DNA of 64,000 nt from Phycisphaeraceae bacterium (GTDB lineage Bacteria; Planctomycetota; Phycisphaerae; Phycisphaerales; UBA1924), in the NCBI GenBank assembly GCA_019636515.1, contig JAHBXI010000002.1, forward strand, positions 62,001 to 126,000, written 5' to 3'. The position numbers and the translations under genes are program-made. Below, piece after piece: positions 1-10,520 of this stretch (position 1 is the first letter of the stretch; each line of letters starts with the position of its first letter). Under the pieces are notes generated by a model. The model was not told where the DNA came from, did no database searches, and saw only the letters and a list, made by a program, of their open reading frames with translations.

Positions 1-906
1 CTCTCGGTGGTTCGTGGCGTCTTCGAGGGCAATTCGGCGGGCAACGGTGGCGCGGTGAACTCGAGTTCAGCGTCGTCAACGTTCTCGGCCGCGCTGACCA
101 CGTTTACGGGGAACTCCGCGAACATCGGCGGGGCCCTGCACCTGACCAACGCGCCCCTTCTGTACAGTTGCGTCATCTCGAAGAACACCTCGACGCAGCG
201 CGGCGCGGGGGCCTATCTGCAAGGGTCGGCCAGATTTGTCAACTGCACGATCTTCTCGAACTGGTCCCTCACGCAGGGCGGCGGCATGTACGCGGCCTCG
301 GGCGTTCCGATCATCTCCAACTGCGTCCTTTGGAGCAACGCCGATTCCCAGTCATCGACCCAGGCGAGCCAGTTGTCCGGAACCGCGGGTTTGTGGACCA
401 TCAACGCTTCCTGCATCCACGGGTGGACCGGGTCGCTTGGCGGCGTCGGCAACTTCGGCTCATCTCCGCCTCGCTTCATTGACGCGGCCGGAGCCGATGC
501 CAGGCTCGGGACGGCCGACGACACGTTCTACCTTTCTCCCGGTTCGGCGTGCATCGACGCGGGCAACACGTCCCTGCTTCCCGCCGATCAGTGGGACCTC
601 GACGCCGACGGGGACACGGCCGAGTTGGCTCCCCTGGACTTCGCGGGTTCGGTTCGAGTCTTTGACGATCCCGACGCCCCCGATACCGGCCCGGGCCCTG
701 GCCCGCACGTCGACATCGGGGCGTACGAGCGTCAGGCGGCGTGCCGCGTCGATTTCGACGGGAGCGGGTGGGTTGACATCGACGACTTTATCGCGTTCAT
801 CGCGGCCTTCGAGGCGGGGGATCCGGCGGCCGACTACGACCAGAGCGGCTTTGTCGACCTCAACGATTTCGACGCCTTCATCACGGACTTTGCGCTTGGC
901 TGCTGA
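1..906 (+). CDS. Secreted right-handed beta-helix protein with GC-type dockerin tail (5' truncated)
   Basis: The reading frame is open to the window edge, so the true start lies upstream. The visible part has short Asn/Gly/Ser-rich repeats of the parallel beta-helix type (GNSAGNGGAV, GNSANIGGAL). A stretch follows with SPGSACIDAG and VDIGAYE, which are hallmarks of the 'choice-of-anchor Q' region in secreted polymorphic-repeat proteins. The last 54 residues run from a Cys to a terminal Gly-Cys and contain two Ca-loop dockerin-like units (DFDGSGWVDIDD and DYDQSGFVDLND). The same tail ends three other genes in this window. The protein is probably exported and surface-associated or secreted; no enzymatic motif is visible in the part present. 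Confidence 0.85.
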   Translation, partial: LSVVRGVFEGNSAGNGGAVNSSSASSTFSAALTTFTGNSANIGGALHLTNAPLLYSCVISKNTSTQRGAGAYLQGSARFVNCTIFSNWSLTQGGGMYAASGVPIISNCVLWSNADSQSSTQASQLSGTAGLWTINASCIHGWTGSLGGVGNFGSSPPRFIDAAGADARLGTADDTFYLSPGSACIDAGNTSLLPADQWDLDADGDTAELAPLDFAGSVRVFDDPDAPDTGPGPGPHVDIGAYERQAACRVDFDGSGWVDIDDFIAFIAAFEAGDPAADYDQSGFVDLNDFDAFITDFALGC

Positions 907-921
907 TCCGGGAGTTTGCCC

Positions 922-1905
922 TCATCGCAGCAGGCCACCCGAGCGGAGCGTGTCGGTCACGAAGCGATCAACGGGGGTGTCCGAGTCGGCGCGCAGGAAC
1001 GAGATCCCCCGGCCCCGGCACTGGGCACGCAGAAGCGACGAGTGACTCTCGAACCTCTCCTTGTATTTCGCCACCACCGTCGGGGACAGCGTCAGGTCGA
1101 CCGAGCGGCCGGTTTCCGCGTCGATCAGGCGGACATCCCCGGCCAGGGCCCCGGTACGATCCGACCGTGGGTCACGCTCGGCCGGCGTGACGACCTGGAT
1201 GCAGGTGGTGTCGAACCCGGCGATGCCTGTCGACGATCCCGCCAGGGCGTCCAGACCACGCGAGCACTCCCCCGGCACCAGAAAATCCGACAGCACCACC
1301 ATGATTCCCCGGCCCGTGCGAGAGGTGGCGGCGATACGCAGCGCGGCGTTGAAATCCGTGACCGACGCGGGTTCGACCCCGTCGCCGGGCTTTGCGTTCA
1401 TGGTGTCGATCAGGAAGCGAGCGACCCGCCGGATCCCCGCCCGGCCCCGCGTCGCGGCCAGCCGGCGGACCGCCGGCGATCCATGCGGAACATACGAGAC
1501 CGCCGAGACCCGGTTCTGATTGACCAGCCCGACGTACGCGACCGCCATCGCCACCCGGCACGCGAAGAGCAACTTGCTCGGATCGCCAGACTCCATCGAC
1601 CGTGACCCATCCACGAATACCTGGACGGACAGGTCCTCGTCCTCCCGGAAGAGTTTGATGAACAGTTTGTCCAGTCGAGCCAGGACGTTCCAGTCCACGT
1701 GCCGAAGGTCATCCCCGGGGATGTAGTCCCGAAAATCGTCGAACTCGACGCTGCGCCCTCGACGCTTGGATCGGCGTTCGCCGGGGAGTTTTCCGGCAAA
1801 CATCTTCGAGGTCAGGACATCCATCCGGTCCAGACGGGCCGCCAGGTCCTTCCCCAAAAGGTCTTCAAGGGTTTGTGGACGAGGTGACCCGGCGACGTGC
1901 AGCAC
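922..1905 (-). CDS. DUF58 domain protein (vWA-like)
   Basis: The 327-residue protein carries the DUF58 core FDDFRDYIPGDDLRHVDW near residue 55, followed by a von Willebrand A-like fold that begins VFVDGSRSM near residue 95 (a MIDAS-like DxSxS variant). DUF58 proteins usually sit beside MoxR AAA ATPases and take part in chaperone-like or metal-insertion assemblies. No MoxR gene is visible here, and the flanking genes are unrelated. The start is a GTG with no clear Shine-Dalgarno; upstream residues match the typical family N-terminus (LEDLLGKDLAARL), so this start is reasonable. The gene is transcribed away from the small membrane protein that follows. The family assignment is firm and the cellular role is unknown. 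Confidence 0.88.
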   Translation of the reverse strand: MLHVAGSPRPQTLEDLLGKDLAARLDRMDVLTSKMFAGKLPGERRSKRRGRSVEFDDFRDYIPGDDLRHVDWNVLARLDKLFIKLFREDEDLSVQVFVDGSRSMESGDPSKLLFACRVAMAVAYVGLVNQNRVSAVSYVPHGSPAVRRLAATRGRAGIRRVARFLIDTMNAKPGDGVEPASVTDFNAALRIAATSRTGRGIMVVLSDFLVPGECSRGLDALAGSSTGIAGFDTTCIQVVTPAERDPRSDRTGALAGDVRLIDAETGRSVDLTLSPTVVAKYKERFESHSSLLRAQCRGRGISFLRADSDTPVDRFVTDTLRSGGLLR

Positions 1906-2001
1906 GCCCGGATCGTAGAGTGCCCCCAGCGGAACCGGCCGGCCTCAGGCGCCCGCGTGTATTGTCAATCCACCCCGCCCCCGCCGCCCGATCAACAATG
2001 C

Positions 2002-2543
2002 ATGAGCGTGTCATCAATAGCCCCCCAGCCGATCGACGCTCCGGTTCCCTCGCCCGGCACGGCTCCCGGTTCGTATTTTGTTCCGGCTGTCGTTGATCCC
2101 GGCTGGCCCTTTGTGTTGGCGGGCCTCGCGATGATCGGGTGTTCCCTGCTCATTCCCGCGGCCGACGACCTTGCCCAGGCCCGTCACCTGCGAGATCGGG
2201 CACTGGTGATCGAGCAGCACCGGGTCGAACGCCTGATGCGTCACGAGGAATTCCTGGAGGGCCTGCAGGCGCGTGACGAGACGCTCGCCCTTTCGCTCGC
2301 CGCCTCGCAACTCAACCAGATCCCGTTTGATCGCTCCCCGTTGGGAACGGGTATCTCCTCGCCGGGCCTGTCGGACGCATCGGTCTTCCCGGCCCTTGAA
2401 CCCCCACCCCCATCTCTTCCCGAGCGACGCCGGGGACATTCGACCCTCGAACGACTCGTGCTGTCACCCCGAACCGGATTGTGGGTCGGCGTGATCGGCT
2501 CGGTCTGCGTCCTGATCGGCCTGTTGCCCAGGGCTCGACGGTC

Positions 2544-2547
<4 letters not shown>
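2002..2547 (+). CDS. Small two-segment membrane protein, function unknown
   Basis: The 181-residue protein has one hydrophobic segment near residues 33-52 (FVLAGLAMIGCSLLIPA) and another near the C-terminus (LWVGVIGSVCVLIGLLP). Between them lies an Arg/Glu-rich, probably helical linker and then a Pro/Ser-rich stretch. The frame stays open upstream to 1897, but the ATG at 2002 gives a sensible N-terminus. The stop codon is part of a 14-bp tandem array (see the repeat entry). No family is recognised; it could be a small inner-membrane scaffold protein. Confidence 0.6.
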
Positions 2548-3394
<847 letters not shown>

Positions 3395-3406
3395 TCAATT
3401 CCGACC

Positions 3407-3440
3407 CGACCGTCCGGGGAGGCTCGACCGTCCGGGGAGG
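3407..3440. repeat. 18-bp-period direct duplication upstream of coaX
   Basis: The 16-mer cgaccgtccggggagg occurs at 3407-3422 and again at 3425-3440. It lies in the divergent region between the aquaporin and coaX, about 50 bp before the coaX ATG. Both copies end in a Shine-Dalgarno-like ggggagg, but they are too far from the start to act as its ribosome site. Confidence 0.8.
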
Positions 3441-3488
3441 AATGTCTCGTGGGGTTGCCCCCGGCCCCGGCGCGTGGATACTTCCCCG

Positions 3489-4433
3489 ATGAGCGAATTC
3501 AAGGACCTATCCGGTGCCGGACTGGATGCCCGCCTCGTGGCGGTGAACGTCGGCAACACCCGTACACGGTTTGGTTTGTTCGATGCGGGGCGCCTCGAAC
3601 GTTCCCAGGCATGCGTCAACACCGACCTGGAAGCGGTGGTGGCGGGGATACTCTCGCTGTCCGGCTCGGGGGGTCCCTCGGCCACGGGCATTCCCGTGGT
3701 GGTGGCGACGGTGAACGCCCCGGTGGCGGATCGCCTGGTCGGTGCCCTCGCGGATTCCATCCCCAGAGACCGTATTTTTCGGCTCGGGTCTGATCTGGCC
3801 ATCCTGATGCCGATGGCCCTGGACGACGATTCGACCGTCGGTCAGGACCGCCTCCTGGCGGCGATGGGGGCGTATTCGCGGGCCGGCCAGGCGTGCGTGG
3901 TCATTGATGCGGGAACCGCCGTCACGGTTGATTTTGTCGATGGTGAAGGGACGTTTCAGGGCGGGGCCATCGCCCCAGGCCTGACCATGATGCTCGACTC
4001 CCTGCACCGGGGCACCGCCGCGCTCCCGAAGATGGAGTTTCTCGTTCCCGATCCCGCCCGTGGGGTGATCGGCAAGGACACCCGCCACGCGATGACGATT
4101 GGAGTCCGAGCCGCGGTCACCGGCATGGCCCGCGTGCTGATTGATTCCTATGCCGAGGTCTTCGGCGCCTACCCGCAGGTGGTCGCCACCGGGGGGGACG
4201 CGGCGATCTTCGAGAATGACCCGCTCGTCGAGCACATTGTTCCCGACCTGGTCCTGCTGGGGATCGCCGAGGCATGTCGGCGCACGCTCATGGATGATCC
4301 CCAGGACCAGGTCGATCGCGAGCGGTCGGCACGCGCGGCACGCGGCGGCGGGTTTGAATCACGGCTTGGGCGCCACGAGGGCACGTCCGGGTCCGAGGGT
4401 GGGAGCCATGATGACCCCAACCCCCGCGAATGA
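3489..4433 (+). CDS. coaX: Type III pantothenate kinase (CoaX-like)
   Basis: CoaX phosphorylates pantothenate with ATP, the first step of coenzyme A synthesis. The 314-residue protein has the ASKHA-fold motifs of the family: phosphate-1 AVNVGNTRTRFGLF near residue 20, VIDAGTAVTVDFVDGEG near residue 140, a glycine-rich FQGGAIAPG and VATGGDA near residue 235. The first motif reads N-V-GNT where CoaX proteins usually have D-x-GNT. About 45 residues at the C-terminus (Arg/Gly/Ser-rich) extend beyond the usual ~255-residue family length and overlap the next gene. The ATG at 3489 was preferred over an in-frame GTG at 3474. The 3' end overlaps the MnmE-like gene by 26 bp, implying coupled translation. 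Confidence 0.87.
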   Translation: MSEFKDLSGAGLDARLVAVNVGNTRTRFGLFDAGRLERSQACVNTDLEAVVAGILSLSGSGGPSATGIPVVVATVNAPVADRLVGALADSIPRDRIFRLGSDLAILMPMALDDDSTVGQDRLLAAMGAYSRAGQACVVIDAGTAVTVDFVDGEGTFQGGAIAPGLTMMLDSLHRGTAALPKMEFLVPDPARGVIGKDTRHAMTIGVRAAVTGMARVLIDSYAEVFGAYPQVVATGGDAAIFENDPLVEHIVPDLVLLGIAEACRRTLMDDPQDQVDRERSARAARGGGFESRLGRHEGTSGSEGGSHDDPNPRE

Positions 4434-5418
4434 GTCCGTGGCCCGGTGGCGAGTCGCGACACCCGCTTTGGCCGCCGGAGCCGTCGCTTGCATCGAGATT
4501 ACAGGTCCGCCCGGGGCGATCACGGATGTTCTGCGAGCGATCGGGATCGGTGCGTTCCCCGTCGGCCGCGTGGCGACGCGTGGCTTGTGCGGCGTGGACG
4601 TCGGCCTGGTGGCTCGCTGGTCGCCCTCCCACGTTCAACTGATGCCTCATGGCGGAGTGTTCGCCGTCCGTGCGATCTCAGACCGGATCGTCGCGGCCGG
4701 CGCCGTCCGGTGCGATGATGGGGAAGATCCGCGGGAGACGGACTACTTCCCCGAGGCCCGCGACAAACACGAGGCGCGGATCCTGGCCGCGCTTGGACGG
4801 ACCCGCAGCCCACGGGCGATCGACCTGCTCCTCGATCAGCCGCGCCGCTGGCGCTTGTTCGAGCAAGGGTCGGGACCCGGACCGGCCAGAGACACCAGCC
4901 GCCTTCTTGACCGCCTCGTGGATCCGCCCTTGGTGGCCGCGGTGGGCGGGACGAACATCGGCAAGAGTTCACTCACCAACTCGCTGGCAAAGTCGAATGT
5001 CTCGATCGTCGCCGATGAGCGAGGGACCACGCGCGACCATGTCGGAGTGCTGGTCAATCTCGACGGGCTGGCGGTGCGATTTGTCGACACCCCCGGGATC
5101 CGACCGGACGCCGACCCCGCCGAGTCCCGCGCCGCCGTGACCGCGTGGCGGCTCGTCCGGGATGCGGACCTGCTCCTGGTCTGCGGCGACAAGGACGCGT
5201 TGCCCGTTGAGCCTCCGGGAGTTCCCTCAACCGTCGGGCGACTTTCCGTGGCCCTGCGGGGAGACCTTGGCTCGCCGGTGTCATGGCGGCCAGACATCGT
5301 CACCTCGGCCGCGACCGGACAAGGGATTGGAGAACTGTCGCGCCGCATCCGCGGCCTGTTGGTTCCCGACGCCGCCCTGACAGACCCCGCCCCCTGGCGG
5401 ATCGGCGGCTGTCCGTGA
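4408..5418 (+). CDS. MnmE-like GTPase lacking the C-terminal catalytic helix and CIGK motif
   Basis: The 336-residue protein resembles the tRNA-modification GTPase MnmE (TrmE). An N-terminal formyl-THF-binding-like region includes AVACIEITGPPGA and MPHGGVFAVRAI, followed by a helical linker and a G domain. G1 is GGTNIGKSS (near residue 188), G2 is RGTTRDHVG and G3 is FVDTPGIR. G4 is degenerate: CGDKDA stands where NKxD is expected. The protein ends soon after the G domain (GGCP), so the second half of the helical domain and the CIGK cysteine needed by canonical MnmE are missing. Canonical MnmE has about 450 residues. Two ATGs (4408, 4411) follow a gggtgggag Shine-Dalgarno. It is probably a paralogue with a changed role. 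Confidence 0.78.
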   Translation: MMTPTPANESVARWRVATPALAAGAVACIEITGPPGAITDVLRAIGIGAFPVGRVATRGLCGVDVGLVARWSPSHVQLMPHGGVFAVRAISDRIVAAGAVRCDDGEDPRETDYFPEARDKHEARILAALGRTRSPRAIDLLLDQPRRWRLFEQGSGPGPARDTSRLLDRLVDPPLVAAVGGTNIGKSSLTNSLAKSNVSIVADERGTTRDHVGVLVNLDGLAVRFVDTPGIRPDADPAESRAAVTAWRLVRDADLLLVCGDKDALPVEPPGVPSTVGRLSVALRGDLGSPVSWRPDIVTSAATGQGIGELSRRIRGLLVPDAALTDPAPWRIGGCP

Positions 5419-5514
5419 GTCTCGCCGACGGGCGGGGCGAGTTCCTACAGTCTGTCGGTTGATGGAGGCTCCGCGGATTTCGCGGCCGGGCCGAACGCAA
5501 GGGAATCATTCTTC

Positions 5515-6423
5515 ATGGTCGACGAACGCCGAGAGATACGGGAGGGCGCGGGCCTTGACGAGGCACGCCTCAACCAGGACTTCATCGATTTCCTTCGGCG
5601 GTGGAGCACGCCGTTCCTGGTCGTCGTCGCGGTCGTCGCCGTCGGGTACGCCGGGTACACCCGCTGGCAGGAACGAAAAAACGCCCGCTTCAACGACGCC
5701 TACGCGGAGTTCGAACGCGTCGCGGGGGTGAATACTCCCAGCCCGACCTCGCTCCGGCGCCTCGCCGAAGACTACGAGGGTGTTGGCGGGGTGAGTTTGC
5801 TGGCCCGTCTCCAGGCCGCCGACTTGTACCTTCAGGCGGTGCGCCGAGGGATCAAGGCCGGCGCACAGGTCGAGTTCACGGGAGAGATCGCCAACGCGGA
5901 AGACGCGATCACTCCCCAGGACCGCTTGGAATACCTCGACCAGGCATGGGAGTTGTTCTCGAAGGTCGCCCGCGACGCTCGCCGGAACGACTCGCAACTG
6001 CTCATCGCGATCGGGGCCACGTACGGCCTGGCCGCCGTGGCCGAATGCCGGGAGGACTACGACGCGGCAAGGACTCAGTTCGAGGCGATCGTCGCGATGG
6101 CCACGGGATCTCCCTACGCCGATCACGCCGCGGTCGCGCGTGACCGAATCGCCGATCTCGACCGCATCCGCAACGTCGCGAGGCTGTTCGCCAAGGCTGA
6201 ACTTCCCGCCGAAGCGGTCGCTCCCCCGTCTCCCTTTGATCCGCAGCCAAGCCCACCCGCCGCCGGCCCTCCGGCCCCGCGCCCGCCCGCCGATCCGCAA
6301 GGGCCACCGGCCGATGCCCCGTCCCCCGCCGACCCGGAGCAGCCGCCTGCTCCGACGGCCGATGACACGTCGCCGCCCGCGAGCGATCCCGTTCCAGACG
6401 AGCCGCCCCGGCGCGCGGAGTGA
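5515..6423 (+). CDS. Single-pass membrane TPR-like protein with Pro-rich tail
   Basis: The 302-residue protein has a cytoplasmic N-terminus, one membrane segment near residues 35-55 (TPFLVVVAVVAVGYAGYT), and then helical repeats of the YfgM/TPR type. These end with QLLIAIGATYGLAAVAE and an EAIVAMATGSPYADHA unit. The last ~75 residues are almost entirely Pro/Ala/Asp/Ser and probably disordered. An AAGGGA Shine-Dalgarno sits about 10 nt before the ATG. YfgM-like proteins assist envelope protein folding next to the translocon; whether this one does is inferred from architecture only. It is followed 59 bp downstream by the RluA gene on the same strand. Confidence 0.7.
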   Translation: MVDERREIREGAGLDEARLNQDFIDFLRRWSTPFLVVVAVVAVGYAGYTRWQERKNARFNDAYAEFERVAGVNTPSPTSLRRLAEDYEGVGGVSLLARLQAADLYLQAVRRGIKAGAQVEFTGEIANAEDAITPQDRLEYLDQAWELFSKVARDARRNDSQLLIAIGATYGLAAVAECREDYDAARTQFEAIVAMATGSPYADHAAVARDRIADLDRIRNVARLFAKAELPAEAVAPPSPFDPQPSPPAAGPPAPRPPADPQGPPADAPSPADPEQPPAPTADDTSPPASDPVPDEPPRRAE

Positions 6424-6482
6424 ATCATTCCCTTCGGGCCGGTGCCGAGAGATCCTCGCCGCGATCACCACCGGGGTGATGC

Positions 6483-7907
6483 ATGGCCAAGCCGCCACGA
6501 AAGCCACGCCGTCGTGATGCCGTCCCCGCTCCAACTTCGGGCGATGGCCCCGATGAACTTGTCTCCACCTCGGCCACCTCCGAGGGCCTGCTCCTGCCCG
6601 GCGGGAACGTGGACCCCGAAGCGCTCCGACGGGCCGTCGAGTCCGCCCAGCAATCGCCCTCTTGCGAGACCGCCGACGAGGAGACCGATGCGGTCATGCC
6701 CCGCGTGACGTTCTCCCTCCGTCGCGACCTGAACAAGCGGCTCGACCGCTACCTCACCGACCGGATCACGTTCATGAGCCGCACCCAACTCCAGCGGCTC
6801 ATCGACGAAGGTGGCGTCACCGTCAATCAGCGGATCCCCAAGGCCTCGACGCTCCTTCGCGCCGGCGACGTGGTGGAGGTGGTCGTCCCGCCCCCTCCCT
6901 CGCCCCACACCCAGCCCGAGGACATCCCCCTCGACGTGCTGTACGAAGACGACGACATGGTCGTTCTGAACAAGCCGCCGGGGATCATCGTCCATCCCGC
7001 GCGATCGCACCTCAAAGGCACGCTGATCAACGCCCTGGCGTTCCACTTCCGGCACCGTTCCCCGTCGGGAGGTTCCCTCTCGACGGTGGGGGGTGATTTC
7101 GCAAGGCCGGGCGTCGTTCATCGCCTCGACCGCCATACCAGCGGCGTCATCGTCTTTGCCAAGCGAGACGAAGCCCACTGGAAACTCGGTCACCAGTTCG
7201 AGCATCGCCGCGTGGACAAGCGGTACCTCGCGCTGGTCGAGGGGCTGGTGGAGCCCGACGCCGACGTGATCGACCTGCCAATCGGTCCGCACCCGTCGCG
7301 GGAGAAGGGGTACCGCGAGAAGTACGTCGTCCGCCACGATGAACTCGGCAAAAACGCCGTCACGATCGTGCGCGTCCGGGAACGGTACCGGACCATCCGG
7401 CCGGACGATCCGATCGCGTCTGGGGCGCCGGGCATCGTGCCCGCTCATGGAGCGCATCCCGCGGCGCCCGCGCCACCGGCGCCTCCCGTTGGTCCGCACT
7501 GGGATGGGGGCGGGGATGGTCACAACTCCGCGACCCGGCGCGTTCGACCGCTCTCCGCGCCGGGCGCCTCCGCCGGGTACTCCCTGGTCGAACTCGAACT
7601 CAAGACCGGCCGGACGCACCAGATCCGGGTCCATCTTTCGCACCTGGGCTGGCCGATCGTGGGGGATGACATGTACGGCGGGAAGCCCTACGCCGACGAA
7701 TCCGGGGCGACCATCATCGATCGCCAGGCGCTTCATGCCTGCATGCTGGGGATACGCCACCCGATCAGCGGCGAACCTCTCGTTTTTTCCGCGCCGCTGC
7801 GCGGCGACATGGCCGCCCTGGTCCGCGACCTTCGTCGGCGATTCCACGTTGAGCGGATCCCGACCCCGGGCACGTCGGTAGACCTGTCGCAGGCCTTGCC
7901 GACCTGA
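6483..7907 (+). CDS. RluA-family pseudouridine synthase with S4 domain
   Basis: This enzyme isomerises uridine to pseudouridine in rRNA or tRNA. After an ~75-residue low-complexity N-terminal extension comes an S4 RNA-binding domain ([20 protein letters not shown], near residue 82). The catalytic domain has the invariant Asp motif [16 protein letters not shown] near residue 215 and ends with the family's [20 protein letters not shown]. Between these lies an insertion of roughly 60 Pro/Ala/Gly-rich residues (about 305-365) that is not typical of RluC/RluD. The ATG is preceded by GGGGTGA. The family is certain, but the target uridine cannot be read from sequence. Confidence 0.92.
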   Translation: MAKPPRKPRRRDAVPAPTSGDGPDELVSTSATSEGLLLPGGNVDPEALRRAVESAQQSPSCETADEETDAVMPRVTFSLRRDLNKRLDRYLTDRITFMSRTQLQRLIDEGGVTVNQRIPKASTLLRAGDVVEVVVPPPPSPHTQPEDIPLDVLYEDDDMVVLNKPPGIIVHPARSHLKGTLINALAFHFRHRSPSGGSLSTVGGDFARPGVVHRLDRHTSGVIVFAKRDEAHWKLGHQFEHRRVDKRYLALVEGLVEPDADVIDLPIGPHPSREKGYREKYVVRHDELGKNAVTIVRVRERYRTIRPDDPIASGAPGIVPAHGAHPAAPAPPAPPVGPHWDGGGDGHNSATRRVRPLSAPGASAGYSLVELELKTGRTHQIRVHLSHLGWPIVGDDMYGGKPYADESGATIIDRQALHACMLGIRHPISGEPLVFSAPLRGDMAALVRDLRRRFHVERIPTPGTSVDLSQALPT

Positions 7908-7998
7908 CGCGGGGCGTTCGGTTTCCCGATCAATCGCTCCCCGCACGCGGGCATTCACACGCAAGATCGCCGGGGGTTCGGCCCGATACCATCCACCA

Positions 7999-9297
7999 AT
8001 GGACACCCTTTCCATGCAGGTGGTCGACCTACTTCGCCGCCACGACCGCTCCGTGGCCGACCTGATCGCCAAGGAGGCGGAGCGCCAAGAGACGACGCTC
8101 GAACTGATCGCCAGCGAAAACCACGTCTCCCCGGCGGTCCTGCACGCGGCCGGAACCTGCCTGACCAACAAGTACGCCGAGGGATATCCCGGGGCCAGGT
8201 ACTACGGGGGGTGTGTCTATCACGACCAGGTCGAGGAAATCGCCCGAGAGCGTGCCCGGTCGATGTTCGGGTGCCGATTTGCCAACGTCCAGCCACATTC
8301 AGGCGCCCAGGCCAACGCCGCGGTTTTCATGGCCCTGATGGAGCCGGGCGCGACCTTTGCCAGCCTGGTCCTCAAGGACGGAGGGCATCTCTCCCACGGG
8401 ATGAAGATTAATTTCAGCGGGACGTATTACAAGCCCGTCCACTACCCGCTCCACTACGACGTGAACCACCCCCAGCACGAGCGCATCGATTACGACGCCG
8501 TGGCCGCGGTCTGTCGAGAGCACAAGCCCAAGGTGCTGCTCTGCGGCTATTCGGCGTACCCGCGGGTTATCGACTTCAAGAAGTTCCGTGAGGCCGCCGA
8601 CCAGTGCGGGGCTCTGCTGGTCGCCGATGTCGCCCACATCGCCGGGCTTATCGTCGGGGGGGCGCACCCGTCACCGTTCCCGTATGCCCACGTGGTGACG
8701 ACCACGACGCACAAGACCCTCCGCGGGCCGCGAGGCGGGCTCATCCTGACCGACTCGGAGGACCTGGCCAAAAAGATCGACCGATCGGTCTTCCCGGGGA
8801 TGCAGGGCGGGCCCCTGATGCACATCATCGCGGCCAAGGCCATCGCCTTCGGGGAGTGTCTCCAGGATTCGTTCAAGACCTACGCCGCGCAGGTCGTGCG
8901 CAACGCCGGCTCCCTCGCGGCCGCCCTTGCCGAGCGTGGCTACCGCATCACGTCGGGAGGGACGGACAACCACCTCATGCTCGTCGACCTCCGGCCGCGC
9001 TCCGACCGGCTTACCGGAGCGGATGCGGAAAAATGGCTTGAAGAGGCCGGGATCATCTGCAACAAGAACGGGATTCCGGACGATCCGCGACCTCCCCGGG
9101 TCACCAGCGGCGTGCGCCTGGGCACTCCTGCCGTGACTTCACGAGGCCTGAAGGAAGCCCACATGCCCGTCGTCGCGGACTTCATCGACCGGGTTCTCGA
9201 CGCCGGCCTCAGGGGTGACGACGATCGCCGGATCGTCGCCGGACAGGTACGCGAGCAGGTCCGCTCGCTGTGCCGTGAATTCCCGATGCCCGCCTGA
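7999..9297 (+). CDS. glyA: Serine hydroxymethyltransferase
   Basis: GlyA is a PLP enzyme that interconverts serine and glycine while charging tetrahydrofolate with a one-carbon unit. The 432-residue protein has normal length and the family landmarks: [14 protein letters not shown] near residue 35, [13 protein letters not shown] near residue 58, the PLP-lysine segment [14 protein letters not shown] near residue 235, and [13 protein letters not shown] near residue 373. No clear Shine-Dalgarno precedes the ATG. A G/C-rich hairpin (gcggggcg...ctccccgc) lies in the 91-bp gap before it, but no glycine or folate riboswitch signature was recognised. Confidence 0.97.
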   Translation: MDTLSMQVVDLLRRHDRSVADLIAKEAERQETTLELIASENHVSPAVLHAAGTCLTNKYAEGYPGARYYGGCVYHDQVEEIARERARSMFGCRFANVQPHSGAQANAAVFMALMEPGATFASLVLKDGGHLSHGMKINFSGTYYKPVHYPLHYDVNHPQHERIDYDAVAAVCREHKPKVLLCGYSAYPRVIDFKKFREAADQCGALLVADVAHIAGLIVGGAHPSPFPYAHVVTTTTHKTLRGPRGGLILTDSEDLAKKIDRSVFPGMQGGPLMHIIAAKAIAFGECLQDSFKTYAAQVVRNAGSLAAALAERGYRITSGGTDNHLMLVDLRPRSDRLTGADAEKWLEEAGIICNKNGIPDDPRPPRVTSGVRLGTPAVTSRGLKEAHMPVVADFIDRVLDAGLRGDDDRRIVAGQVREQVRSLCREFPMPA

Positions 9298-9441
9298 TCA
9301 CGGCCGCGCCCGTTCCCGGGTCCCGCCTCGCGCGTTCGTACCATCCGATGACCCGATCCGATCCCGCACGCGGGGTCTACACTGCCCCGCCGCATCGGCC
9401 GTGGCGTCCTTCCGCTTCACGCCTTATGCGCGGGAGGCCCA

Positions 9442-10449
9442 TTGTCCGTCTGCAAACTGGATCCATCCCTCGAACGCATCGTGGTCGGCAACTTCCAGTT
9501 CCCGCTGGGGGTCTATCCGATCGAGCCGATGACGCCTCGCCCGGGGTACACGTTGCTCTTTGAGTCCGCCGACGGCGGCGAGGACCAGGAGTGGGAGGAA
9601 TGGCCGGATCGGTACCTGTTCGACGCCGTTGTTTCGTTTGAGCGGCTGGAGAGCCTCGTCTGGACTCTTTTTTCGCTCTTCCCCGGCCGCGTCTATCCGA
9701 TCCTCGACATACTCGGTCACGACGACTATCGAGAGATCGACCCGTTTGTCTCGTACGACCTGATCGGGGTGGACCGCATGATGGACCACCTCCGCCGCTA
9801 CCGGGAATTTTTCTTTGAGGATGGCATGTGCGGCTTTGGCGCGATGACCGAGGAGCCATTCCTCTACGTCTTTGTCGACGAGCACAAGATAGTCACCGTC
9901 CGCGCCCAGACCGACCTCAAGGACCGGATCGAGCGCATCATGCGTGCCTACGACCTCGAGCCGGTCGAAGAGCCCGCCGGGGCGGATTCGGCCGCCCACG
10001 AGCACCGGGGCGTCCTCCTCGCTCCCGAAGACGACAAGACCCTCCTGCCCTTCGATGAAATCGCCGGACGCCTCCGAGACGAATGGAGGCTCATCCTCAA
10101 TATTGATCCGGAGTCCAACGTCGACGACGAGGGCGCTGAACTGGGCGTCACCCCCTGGCGATGCGTCGTTCGCATCGACGACGAACCCGAGCGGGACCCA
10201 CGATTCGCGGAGATCTTCCTTGCCGCCGATGGACTTCGATCCGCCGAAGACACCGCCCTCCATGCCACCGAGGAACTCCTCGCCGATTCCCTTCCGCTCC
10301 CCGAGGAGGAAGACGTCGAAGTCATTATCTTCGACCGTGTGACTCCCGATCATCTTCGCGAATTCATCGGCGCCAAAGGGAAACTCCCGAAAAAAGGCCC
10401 GTGGACTTCCGGCACTATCCTCGCGGCGCGCTGGATCGAACCTCGGTAA
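9442..10449 (+). CDS. Conserved-looking protein of unknown function
   Basis: The 335-residue soluble protein has no signal peptide or membrane segment. It is rich in Asp/Glu and aromatic residues, with segments such as ILGHDDYREIDPFVSYDLIG and MCGFGAMTEEPFLYVFVDEH. The second half has DEWRLILNIDPESNVDDEG and WRCVVRIDDEPERDP, which reads as a mixed alpha/beta domain. Codon use matches its neighbours, so it is a real gene. A TTG start at 9442 is preceded by GGGAGG with a short 4-nt spacer; the next candidate is a GTG about 13 codons later. I do not recognise a family. It stands alone between glyA and the secretin leader. Confidence 0.65.
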   Translation: MSVCKLDPSLERIVVGNFQFPLGVYPIEPMTPRPGYTLLFESADGGEDQEWEEWPDRYLFDAVVSFERLESLVWTLFSLFPGRVYPILDILGHDDYREIDPFVSYDLIGVDRMMDHLRRYREFFFEDGMCGFGAMTEEPFLYVFVDEHKIVTVRAQTDLKDRIERIMRAYDLEPVEEPAGADSAAHEHRGVLLAPEDDKTLLPFDEIAGRLRDEWRLILNIDPESNVDDEGAELGVTPWRCVVRIDDEPERDPRFAEIFLAADGLRSAEDTALHATEELLADSLPLPEEEDVEVIIFDRVTPDHLREFIGAKGKLPKKGPWTSGTILAARWIEPR

Positions 10450-10520
10450 CCCAGGCGTGGCGCCTTCGGCGGAACCCGTCCATAATACAAACATCAATGC
10501 CGCGACCGGCTTGTTCACCC

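Noticed and set aside
1368..1392. T-loop-like ggttcgaccc, suggesting a tRNA
   Set aside because: It lies inside the DUF58 coding sequence with no acceptor stem or anticodon arm around it.
7908..7998. Riboswitch upstream of glyA
   Set aside because: Only a simple GC hairpin is seen; no glycine, SAM or folate riboswitch core is recognisable.
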